A stretch of DNA of 64,000 nucleotides from Hippasteria phrygiana (Eukaryota > Echinodermata > Asteroidea > Valvatida > Goniasteridae). Location: assembly GCA_037893225.1 (NCBI GenBank), contig JAZGUH010000548.1, positions 248,001 to 312,000 on the forward strand, written 5' to 3'. The notes beneath the pieces are model-generated. The model saw only the letters and a program-made list of their open reading frames with translations, was not told the origin of the DNA and made no database searches. Of this stretch, positions 54,201-64,000 are shown in pieces (positions within the stretch are counted from its first letter, which is position 1; each line of letters starts with the position of its first letter). The position numbers were made by a program, and so were the translations under genes.

Positions 54201-56313
54201 TATGGACTTGCTTTACTCATTCATAATTGCATGAAATATCAACCAAATACAGTAATTTTGACATGTATGGATAGCTTAGATCTGGCGCTACATGTTGCAA
54301 TTATCGGCGGCTTCTTAGAGTTAAAACTTGTGGAGAAAATTCAAACCTCGCAATGTTTATTTTCTTTCCGGCCAACATCTGTGTGCAGATTACCTCTTAT
54401 TTATTGCTCCATGCCTGTCAAATTCCCTAGGGTATGACTTGCTTTACTCATTCATAATTGCATGAAATATCAACCAAATTCAGTAATTTTGACATGTATG
54501 GATAGCTTAGATCTGGCGCTACATGTTGCAATTATCGGCGGCTTCTTAGAGTTAAAACTTGTGGAGAAAATTCAAACCTCGCAATGTTTATTTTCTTTCC
54601 GGCCAACATCTGTGTGCATATTACCTTCTATTTATTGCTCCATGCCTGTCAAATTCCCTGGGGTATGACTTGCTTTACTCATTCATAATTGCATGAAATA
54701 TCAACCAAATTCAGTAATTTTGACATGTATGGATAGCTTAGATCTGGCGCTACATGTTGCAATTATCGGCGGCTTCTTAGAGTTAAAACTTGTGGAGAAA
54801 ATTCAAACCTCGCAATGTTTATTTACTTTCCGGCCAACATCTGTGTACATGTTACCGTCTATTTATTGCTCCATGCATGTCAAATTCCCTGGGGTATGGA
54901 ATTGCTTTACTCATTCATAATTGCATGAAATATCAACCAAATTCAGTAATTTTGACATGTATGGATAGCTTAGATCTGGCGCTACATGTTGCAATTATCG
55001 GCGGCTTCTTAGAGTTAAAACTTGTGGAGAAAATTCAAACCTCGCAATGTTTATTTTCTTTCCGGCCAACATCTGTGTACATGTTACCGTCTATTTATTG
55101 CTCCATGCATGTCAAATTCCCTGGGGTATGGACTTGCTTTACTCATTCATAATTGCATGAAATATCAACCAAATACAGTAATTTTGACATGTATGGATAG
55201 CTTAGATCTGGCGCTACATGTTGCAATTATCGGCGGCTTCTTAGAGTTAAAACTTGTGGAGAAAATTCAAACCTCGCAATGTTTATTTTCTTTCCGGCCA
55301 ACATCTGTGTGCAGATTACCTCTTATTTATTGCTCCATGCCTGTCAAATTCCCTAGGGTATGACTTGCTTTACTCATTCATAATTGCATGAAATATCAAC
55401 CAAATTCAGTAATTTTGACATGTATGGATAGCTTAGATCTGGCGCTACATGTTGCAATTATCGGCGGCTTCTTAGAGTTAAAACTTGTGGAGAAAATTCA
55501 AACCTCGCAATGTTTATTTTCTTTCCGGCCAACATCTGTGTGCATATTACCTTCTATTTATTGCTCCATGCCTGTCAAATTCCCTGGGGTATGACTTGCT
55601 TTACTCATTCATAATTGCATGAAATATCAACCAAATTCAGTAATTTTGACATGTATGGATAGCTTAGATCTGGCGCTACATGTTGCAATTATCGGCGGCT
55701 TCTTAGAGTTAAAACTTGTGGAGAAAATTCAAACCTCGCAATGTTTATTTTCTTTCCGGCCAACATCTGTGTGCATATTACCTTCTATTTATTGCTCCAT
55801 TCCTGTCAAATTCCCTAGGGTATGACTTGCTTTACTCATTCATAATTGCATGAAATATCAACCAAATTCAGTAATTTTGACATGTATGGATAGCTTAGAT
55901 CTGGCGCTACATGTTGCAATTATCGGCGGCTTCTTAGAGTTAAAACTTGTGGAGAAAATTCAAACCTCGCAATGTTTATTTACTTTCCGGCCAACATCTG
56001 TGTACATGTTACCGTCTATTTATTGCTCCATGCATGTCAAATTCCCTGGGGTATGGACTTGCTTTACTCATTCATAATTGCATGAAATATCAACCAAATT
56101 CAGTAATTTTGACATGTATGGATAGCTTAGATCTGACGCTACATGTTGCAATTATCGGCGGCTTCTTAGAGTTAAAACTTGTAGAGAAAATTCAAACCTC
56201 GCAATGTTTATTTTCTTTCCGGCCAACATCTGTGTACATGTTACCGTCTATTTATTGCTCCATGCATGTCAAATTCCCTGGGGTATGGACTTGCTTTACT
56301 CATTCATAATTGC
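48214..56313 (+). repeat. Satellite block 11: 14-mer (3238 bp) and first copy of the terminal large unit
   Basis: Monomers: A 48214, K 48446, Cs 48677, Jn 48908, A 49140, L 49372, I 49603, Cs 49834, K 50065, Cs 50296, H 50527, I 50758, F 50989, J 51220; A 51452, K 51684, Cs 51915, Jn 52146, A 52378, L 52610, I 52841, Cs 53072, J 53303, D 53535, J 53767, A 53999, K 54231, Cs 54462, Jn 54693, A 54925, K 55157, Cs 55388, F 55619, J 55850, A 56082. J-A-K-Cs-Jn-A-L-I-Cs starts at 47982 and again at 51220. Both copies share 215g in A, 16t in K and a TA swap at bases 25-26 of Jn (GTATATTTG). Confidence 0.94.
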
Positions 56314-58167
56314 ATGAAATATCAACCAAATACAGTAATTTTGACATGTATGGATAGCTTAGATCTGGCGCTACATGTTGCAATTATCGGCGGCTTCTTA
56401 GAGTTAAAACTTGTGGAGAAAATTCAAACCTCGCAATGTTTATTTTCTTTCCGGCCAACATCTGTGTGCATATTACCTTCTATTTATTGCTCCATGCCTG
56501 TCAAATTCCCTGGGGTATGGACTTGCTTTACTCATTCATAATTGCATGAAATATCAACCAAATTCAGTAATTTTGACATGTATGGATAGCTTAGATCTGG
56601 CGCTACATGTTGCAATTATCGGCGGCTTCTTAGAGTTAAAACTTGTGGAGAAAATTCAAACCTCGCAATGTTTATTTTCTTTCCGGCCAACATCTGTGTG
56701 CATATTACCTTCTATTTATTGCTCCATGCCTGTCAAATTCCCTAGGGTATGACTTGCTTTACTCATTCATAATTGCATGAAATATCAACCAAATTCAGTA
56801 ATTTTGACATGTATGGATAGCTTAGATCTGGCGCTACATGTTGCAATTATCGGCGGCTTCTTAGAGTTAAAATTTGTGGAGAAAATTCAAACCTCGCAAT
56901 GTTTATTTACTTTCCGGCCAACATCTGTGTACATGTTACCGTCTATTTATTGCTCCATGCATGTCAAATTCCCTGGGGTATGGACTTGCTTTACTCATTC
57001 ATAATTGCATGAAATATCAACCAAATTCAGTAATTTTGACATGTATGGATAGCTTAGATCTGGCGCTACATGTTGCAATTATCGGCGGCTTCTTAGAGTT
57101 AAAACTTGTGGAGAAAATTCAAACCTCGCAATGTTTATTTTCTTTCCGGCCAACATCTGTGTGCATATTACCTTCTATTTATTGCTCCATGCCTGTCAAA
57201 TTCCCTGGGGTATGGACTTGCTTTACTCATTCATAATTGCATGAAATATCAACCAAATTCAGTAATTTTGACATGTATGGATAGCTTAGATCTGGCGCTA
57301 CATGTTGCAATTATCGGCGGCTTCTTAGAGTTAAAACTTGTGGAGAAAATTCAAACCTCGCAATGTTTATTTTCTTTCCGGCCAACATCTGTGTACATGT
57401 TACCGTCTATTTATTGCTCCATGCATGTCAAATTCCCTGGGGTATGGACTTGCTTTACTCATTCATAATTGCATGAAATATCAACCAAATTCAGTAATTT
57501 TGACATGTATGGATAGCTTAGATCTGGCGCTACATGTTGCAATTATCGGCGGCTTCTTAGAGTTAAAACTTGTGGAGAAAATTCAAACCTCGCAATGTTT
57601 ATTTTCTTTCCGGCCAACATCTGTGTGCATATTACCTTCTATTTATTGCTCCATGCCTGTCAAATTCCCTGGGGTATGGACTTGCTTTACTCATTCATAA
57701 TTGCATGAAATATCAACCAAATTCAGTAATTTTGACATGTATGGATAGCTTAGATCTGGCGCTACATGTTGCAATTATCGGCGGCTTCTTAGAGTTAAAA
57801 CTTGTGGAGAAAATTCAAACCTCGCAATGTTTATTTTCTTTCCGGCCAACATCTGTGTGCATATTACCTTCTATTTATTGCTCCATGCCTGTCAAATTCC
57901 CTAGGGTATGACTTGCTTTACTCATTCATAATTGCATGAAATATCAACCAAATTCAGTAATTTTGACATGTATGGATAGCTTAGATCTGGCGCTACATGT
58001 TGCAATTATCGGCGGCTTCTTAGAGTTAAAATTTGTGGAGAAAATTCAAACCTCGCAATGTTTATTTACTTTCCGGCCAACATCTGTGTACATGTTACCG
58101 TCTATTTATTGCTCCATGCATGTCAAATTCCCTGGGGTATGGACTTGCTTTACTCATTCATAATTGC
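50989..58167 (+). repeat. Large terminal repeat unit, copy 1 (31 monomers, 7179 bp)
   Basis: It runs from F at 50989 to D at 57936. Copy 2 starts with F at 58168 directly after it, so the two are tandem. Markers shared with copy 2 are 215g in the second-position A, 16t in the next K, GTATATTTG in Jn, and the pair 55a (CTGACGCT) with 102a (TTGTAGAG) in the A at 56082. The pair of changes in one monomer occurs only at 56082 and 63723. Confidence 0.92.
56314..58167 (+). repeat. Satellite block 12: second island of A-E monomers
   Basis: Monomers: B 56314, E 56546, D 56777, C 57009, A 57241, C 57473, E 57705, D 57936. The run A-C-E-D at 57241 matches A-C-E-D at 32935 in block 8, which suggests a shared origin. 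K, L, I, H, Jn and F are absent between its edges, with J and A before it and F-J after it. It forms the last part of the large terminal unit, so a further copy would be expected just past the right edge of the window. Confidence 0.92.
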
Positions 58168-61100
58168 ATGAAATATCAACCAAATTCAGTAATTTTGACA
58201 TGTATGGATAGCTTAGATCTGGCGCTACATGTTGCAATTATCGGCGGCTTCTTAGAGTTAAAACTTGTGGAGAAAATTCAAACCTCGCAATGTTTATTTT
58301 CTTTCCGGCCAACATCTGTGTGCATATTACCTTCTATTTATTGCTCCATTCCTGTCAAATTCCCTAGGGTATGACTTGCTTTACTCATTCATAATTGCAT
58401 GAAATATCAACCAAATTCAGTAATTTTGACATGTATGGATAGCTTAGATCTGGCGCTACATGTTGCAATTATCGGCGGCTTCTTAGAGTTAAAACTTGTG
58501 GAGAAAATTCAAACCTCGCAATGTTTATTTACTTTCCGGCCAACATCTGTGTACATGTTACCGTCTATTTATTGCTCCATGCATGTCAAATTCCCTGGGG
58601 TATGGACTTGCTTTACTCATTCATAATTGCATGAAATATCAACCAAATTCAGTAATTTTGACATGTATGGATAGCTTAGATCTGGCGCTACATGTTGCAA
58701 TTATCGGCGGCTTCTTAGAGTTAAAACTTGTGGAGAAAATTCAAACCTCGCAATGTTTATTTTCTTTCCGGCCAACATCTGTGTACATGTTACCGTCTAT
58801 TTATTGCTCCATGCATGTCAAATTCCCTGGGGTATGGACTTGCTGTACTCATTCATAATTGCATGAAATATCAACCATATACAGTAATTTTGACATGTAT
58901 GGATAGCTTAGATCTGGCGCTACATGTTGCAATTATCGGCGGCTTCTTAGAGTTAAAACTTGTGGAGAAAATTCAAACCTCGCAATGTTTATTTTCTTTC
59001 CGGCCAACATCTGTGTGCAGATTACCTCTTATTTATTGCTCCATGCCTGTCAAATTCCCTAGGGTATGACTTGCTTTACTCATTCATAATTGCATGAAAT
59101 ATCAACCAAATTCAGTAATTTTGACATGTATGGATAGCTTAGATCTGGCGCTACATGTTGCAATTATCGGCGGCTTCTTAGAGTTAAAACTTGTGGAGAA
59201 AATTCAAACCTCGCAATGTTTATTTTCTTTCCGGCCAACATCTGTGTGCATATTACCTTCTATTTATTGCTCCATGCCTGTCAAATTCCCTGGGGTATGA
59301 CTTGCTTTACTCATTCATAATTGCATGAAATATCAACCAAATTCAGTATATTTGACATGTATGGATAGCTTAGATCTGGCGCTACATGTTGCAATTATCG
59401 GCGGCTTCTTAGAGTTAAAACTTGTGGAGAAAATTCAAACCTCGCAATGTTTATTTACTTTCCGGCCAACATCTGTGTACATGTTACCGTCTATTTATTG
59501 CTCCATGCATGTCAAATTCCCTGGGGTATGGAATTGCTTTACTCATTCATAATTGCATGAAATATCAACCAAATTCAGTAATTTTGACATGTATGGATAG
59601 CTTAGATCTGGCGCTACATGTTGCAATTATCGGCGGCTTCTTAGAGTTAAAACTTGTGGAGAAAATTCAAACCTCGCAATGTTTATTTTCTTTCCGGCCA
59701 ACATCTGTGTACATGTTACCGTCTATTTATTGCTCCATGCATGTCAAATTCCCTGGGGTATGGACTTGCTTTACTCATTCATAATTGCATGAAATATCAA
59801 CCAAATACAGTAATGTTGACATGTATGGATAGCTTAGATCTGGCGCTACATGTTGCAATTATCGGCGGCTTCTTAGAGTTAAAACTTGTGGAGAAAATTC
59901 AAACCTCGCAATGTTTATTTTCTTTCCGGCCAACATCTGTGTGCATATTACCTTCTATTTATTGCTCCATTCCTGTCAAATTCCCTAGGGTATGACTTGC
60001 TTTACTCATTCATAATTGCATGAAATATCAACCAAATTCAGTAATTTTGACATGTATGGATAGCTTAGATCTGGCGCTACATGTTGCAATTATCGGCGGC
60101 TTCTTAGAGTTAAAATTTGTGGAGAAAATTCAAACCTCGCAATGTTTATTTTCTTTCCGGCCAACATCTGTGTGCATATTACCTTCTATTTATTGCTCCA
60201 TGCCTGTCAAATTCCCTGGGGTATGACTTGCTTTACTCATTCATAATTGCATGAAATATCAACCAAATTCAGTAATTTTGACATGTATGGATAGCTTAGA
60301 TCTGGCGCTACATGTTGCAATTATCGGCGGCTTCTTAGAGTTAAAACTTGTGGAGAAAATTCAAACCTCGCAATGTTTATTTTCTTTCCGGCCAACATCT
60401 GTGTGCATATTACCTTCTATTTATTGCTCCATTCCTGTCAAATTCCCTAGGGTATGACTTGCTTTACTCATTCATAATTGCATGAAATATCAACCAAATT
60501 CAGTAATTTTGACATGTATGGATAGCTTAGATCTGGCGCTACATGTTGCAATTATCGGCGGCTTCTTAGAGTTAAAATTTGTGGAGAAAATTCAAACCTC
60601 GCAATGTTTATTTTCTTTCCGGCCAACATCTGTGTGCATATTACCTTCTATTTATTGCTCCATGCCTGTCAAATTCCCTGGGGTATGACTTGCTTTACTC
60701 ATTCATAATTGCATGAAATATCAACCAAATTCAGTAATTTTGACATGTATGGATAGCTTAGATCTGGCGCTACATGTTGCAATTATCGGCGGCTTCTTAG
60801 AGTTAAAACTTGTGGAGAAAATTCAAACCTCGCAATGTTTATTTTCTTTCCGGCCAACATCTGTGTGCATATTACCTTCTATTTATTGCTCCATGCCTGT
60901 CAAATTCCCTGGGGTATGACTTGCTTTACTCATTCATAATTGCATGAAATATCAACCAAATTCAGTAATTTTGACATGTATGGATAGCTTAGATCTGGCG
61001 CTACATGTTGCAATTATCGGCGGCTTCTTAGAGTTAAAACTTGTGGAGAAAATTCAAACCTCGCAATGTTTATTTACTTTCCGGCCAACATCTGTGTACA

Positions 61101-63954
61101 TGTTACCGTCTATTTATTGCTCCATGCATGTCAAATTCCCTGGGGTATGGACTTGCTTTACTCATTCATAATTGCATGAAATATCAACCAAATTCAGTAA
61201 TTTTGACATGTATGGATAGCTTAGATCTGGCGCTACATGTTGCAATTATCGGCGGCTTCTTAGAGTTAAAATTTGTGGAGAAAATTCAAACCTCGCAATG
61301 TTTATTTACTTTCCGGCCAACATCTGTGTACATGTTACCGTCTATTTATTGCTCCATGCATGTCAAATTCCCTGGGGTATGGACTTGCTTTACTCATTCA
61401 TAATTGCATGAAATATCAACCAAATTCAGTAATTTTGACATGTATGGATAGCTTAGATCTGGCGCTACATGTTGCAATTATCGGCGGCTTCTTAGAGTTA
61501 AAACTTGTGGAGAAAATTCAAACCTCGCAATGTTTATTTACTTTCCGGCCAACATCTGTGTACATGTTACCGTCTATTTATTGCTCCATGCATGTCAAAT
61601 TCCCTGGGGTATGGACTTGCTTTACTCATTCATAATTGCATGAAATATCAACCAAATTCAGTAATTTTGACATGTATGGATAGCTTAGATCTGGCGCTAC
61701 ATGTTGCAATTATCGGCGGCTTCTTAGAGTTAAAACTTGTGGAGAAAATTCAAACCTCGCAATGTTTATTTTCTTTCCGGCCAACATCTGTGTACATGTT
61801 ACCGTCTATTTATTGCTCCATGCATGTCAAATTCCCTGGGGTATGGACTTGCTTTACTCATTCATAATTGCATGAAATATCAACCAAATACAGTAATTTT
61901 GACATGTATGGATAGCTTAGATCTGGCGCTACATGTTGCAATTATCGGCGGCTTCTTAGAGTTAAAACTTGTGGAGAAAATTCAAACCTCGCAATGTTTA
62001 TTTTCTTTCCGGCCAACATCTGTGTGCAGATTACCTCTTATTTATTGCTCCATGCCTGTCAAATTCCCTAGGGTATGACTTGCTTTACTCATTCATAATT
62101 GCATGAAATATCAACCAAATTCAGTAATTTTGACATGTATGGATAGCTTAGATCTGGCGCTACATGTTGCAATTATCGGCGGCTTCTTAGAGTTAAAACT
62201 TGTGGAGAAAATTCAAACCTCGCAATGTTTATTTTCTTTCCGGCCAACATCTGTGTGCATATTACCTTCTATTTATTGCTCCATGCCTGTCAAATTCCCT
62301 GGGGTATGACTTGCTTTACTCATTCATAATTGCATGAAATATCAACCAAATTCAGTAATTTTGACATGTATGGATAGCTTAGATCTGGCGCTACATGTTG
62401 CAATTATCGGCGGCTTCTTAGAGTTAAAACTTGTGGAGAAAATTCAAACCTCGCAATGTTTATTTACTTTCCGGCCAACATCTGTGTACATGTTACCGTC
62501 TATTTATTGCTCCATGCATGTCAAATTCCCTGGGGTATGGAATTGCTTTACTCATTCATAATTGCATGAAATATCAACCAAATTCAGTAATTTTGACATG
62601 TATGGATAGCTTAGATCTGGCGCTACATGTTGCAATTATCGGCGGCTTCTTAGAGTTAAAACTTGTGGAGAAAATTCAAACCTCGCAATGTTTATTTTCT
62701 TTCCGGCCAACATCTGTGTACATGTTACCGTCTATTTATTGCTCCATGCATGTCAAATTCCCTGGGGTATGGACTTGCTTTACTCATTCATAATTGCATG
62801 AAATATCAACCAAATACAGTAATTTTGACATGTATGGATAGCTTAGATCTGGCGCTACATGTTGCAATTATCGGCGGCTTCTTAGAGTTAAAACTTGTGG
62901 AGAAAATTCAAACCTCGCAATGTTTATTTTCTTTCCGGCCAACATCTGTGTGCAGATTACCTCTTATTTATTGCTCCATGCCTGTCAAATTCCCTAGGGT
63001 ATGACTTGCTTTACTCATTCATAATTGCATGAAATATCAACCAAATTCAGTAATTTTGACATGTATGGATAGCTTAGATCTGGCGCTACATGTTGCAATT
63101 ATCGGCGGCTTCTTAGAGTTAAAACTTGTGGAGAAAATTCAAACCTCGCAATGTTTATTTTCTTTCCGGCCAACATCTGTGTGCATATTACCTTCTATTT
63201 ATTGCTCCATGCCTGTCAAATTCCCTGGGGTATGACTTGCTTTACTCATTCATAATTGCATGAAATATCAACCAAATTCAGTAATTTTGACATGTATGGA
63301 TAGCTTAGATCTGGCGCTACATGTTGCAATTATCGGCGGCTTCTTAGAGTTAAAACTTGTGGAGAAAATTCAAACCTCGCAATGTTTATTTTCTTTCCGG
63401 CCAACATCTGTGTGCATATTACCTTCTATTTATTGCTCCATTCCTGTCAAATTCCCTAGGGTATGACTTGCTTTACTCATTCATAATTGCATGAAATATC
63501 AACCAAATTCAGTAATTTTGACATGTATGGATAGCTTAGATCTGGCGCTACATGTTGCAATTATCGGCGGCTTCTTAGAGTTAAAACTTGTGGAGAAAAT
63601 TCAAACCTCGCAATGTTTATTTACTTTCCGGCCAACATCTGTGTACATGTTACCGTCTATTTATTGCTCCATGCATGTCAAATTCCCTGGGGTATGGACT
63701 TGCTTTACTCATTCATAATTGCATGAAATATCAACCAAATTCAGTAATTTTGACATGTATGGATAGCTTAGATCTGACGCTACATGTTGCAATTATCGGC
63801 GGCTTCTTAGAGTTAAAACTTGTAGAGAAAATTCAAACCTCGCAATGTTTATTTTCTTTCCGGCCAACATCTGTGTACATGTTACCGTCTATTTATTGCT
63901 CCATGCATGTCAAATTCCCTGGGGTATGGACTTGCTTTACTCATTCATAATTGC
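58168..63954 (+). repeat. Satellite block 13: second, truncated copy of the large unit
   Basis: Monomers: F 58168, J 58399, A 58631, K 58863, Cs 59094, Jn 59325, A 59557, L 59789, I 60020, F 60251, I 60482, Cs 60713, J 60944, D 61176, J 61408, A 61640, K 61872, Cs 62103, Jn 62334, A 62566, K 62798, Cs 63029, F 63260, J 63491, A 63723. The offset from copy 1 is 7179 bp up to I at 60020 and 7641 bp from Cs at 60713 onward, because of an extra F-I pair. The A at 63723 has the same 55a and 102a marks as the A at 56082. Confidence 0.93.
60251..60712 (+). repeat. Two-monomer insertion (F-I, 462 bp) in copy 2 of the large unit
   Basis: Copy 1 reads L 52610, I 52841, Cs 53072. Copy 2 reads L 59789, I 60020, F 60251, I 60482, Cs 60713. 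The extra F-I pair raises the offset between copies from 7179 to 7641 bp. F and L differ only at base 19, so the extra pair looks like a duplication of the adjacent L-I pair (59789-60250) with base 19 changed, or an F-I pair brought in by unequal exchange. The insertion keeps monomer register exactly. Confidence 0.88.
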
Positions 63955-64000
63955 ATGAAATATCAACCAAATACAGTAATTTTGACATGTATGGATAGCT
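63955..64000 (+). repeat. Partial monomer at the right edge
   Basis: These 46 bases match monomer bases 1-46 and carry 19a, so the copy is type B, K or L. In copy 1 of the large unit the matching position (56314) is type B, so B is the prediction. The array continues past the window. Confidence 0.95.

Larger units (their letters stand above)
1..64000 (+). repeat. Satellite DNA array of 231/232-bp monomers filling the window
   Basis: There are 276 full monomers plus two edge fragments, all in one orientation and without interruption. Monomer base 1 is the A of ATGAAATATC. Types are defined against A (232 bp: 19t, 97c, 133t, 155a, 158t, 159g, 165g, 183g, 185a, 199g, 209c). B has 19a, 155g, 159a, 165t, 185c. 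C is B with 19t. Cs is C lacking one G at 206-207 (231 bp). D has 97t and 133a. E is Cs with 199a. F is E with 183t. L is F with 19a. G is E with 28g and 199t. H is A with 113g, 199a and the 1-bp loss. I is Cs with 97t. J is A with 133a. Jn is J with 209a. K has 19a, 155g, 158g, 159a, 165t, 166c, 167t, 185c, 199a and the 1-bp loss. The most distant types differ at about 12 of 232 bases. Family and species are not recognised. Confidence 0.99.

Noticed and set aside
1..64000. CRISPR array
   Set aside because: The repeating unit is 231-232 bp and conserved end to end; there are no short repeats separated by unique spacers and no cas genes.
1..64000. Tandem 5S rRNA, tRNA or snRNA gene cluster
   Set aside because: I could not find an RNA gene core in either strand of the monomer. 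The only pol III-like motif is the partial B box in H copies, noted as a weak finding.
1..64000. Telomeric or microsatellite repeat
   Set aside because: No short G-rich telomere-type motif or simple-sequence run is present; the shortest period I can see is the 231/232-bp monomer.
1..64000. Array of transposons, such as tandem MITEs or LTR fragments
   Set aside because: There are no terminal inverted repeats at unit edges, no target-site duplications, no LTR-like ends and no transposase or reverse transcriptase; only 5-bp dyads are seen.

Overview
The whole 64 kb is one uninterrupted head-to-tail satellite DNA array. A 231/232-bp monomer is repeated 276 complete times, with partial copies at both edges (bases 1-53 and 63955-64000). 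All copies have the same orientation. I see no protein gene, RNA gene, transposon, CRISPR array or unique spacer. Monomers are numbered from the ATG of the ATGAAATATC motif, first at base 54. From there to base 63955 the spacing fits only two lengths: 145 copies of 232 bp and 131 copies of 231 bp. The short form lacks one G of a GG pair at monomer bases 206-207. By hand count the 232-bp form is about 38% G+C.

The organism is almost certainly a eukaryote. Tens of kilobases of near-identical (roughly 95-100%) non-coding monomers with higher-order structure are typical of centromeric, pericentromeric or other heterochromatic satellites. I do not recognise the family and cannot assign a species or chromosome position.

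The information lies in the variants. A small set of diagnostic sites sorts the monomers into about 14 types, called A, B, C, Cs, D, E, F, G, H, I, J, Jn, K and L here and defined in the first feature. Their order shows nested higher-order repeats (HORs). Region by region: 54-11643 uses only A-E (plus three Cs), is mostly 232-bp copies, and includes a duplicated 8-mer (1855 bp) and four copies of a 927-bp 4-mer D-A-B-E. 11644-18122 brings in F, G, H, I and J in a module repeated at an offset of 3703 bp. From 18123 onward K, L and Jn appear and 231-bp copies become slightly more common than 232-bp ones. This part holds a 1157-bp 5-mer (L-I-Cs-J-D), a 1619-bp 7-mer (A-K-Cs-H-I-F-J) and a 926-bp 4-mer (K-Cs-Jn-A). 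Two islands of the older A-E types return at 32471-35485 and 56314-58167.

On a larger scale, a 29-monomer block (19280-25992) is copied at 35717-42429, 16,437 bp away. The last 13 kb is a tandem duplication of a roughly 7.2-kb unit; the second copy carries a two-monomer (462 bp) insertion and runs off the window. The pattern fits repeated unequal crossover or gene conversion in register, at scales from one monomer to more than 30. No genes act together here; any function would be structural, chromosomal or through non-coding transcripts, and that is inference.
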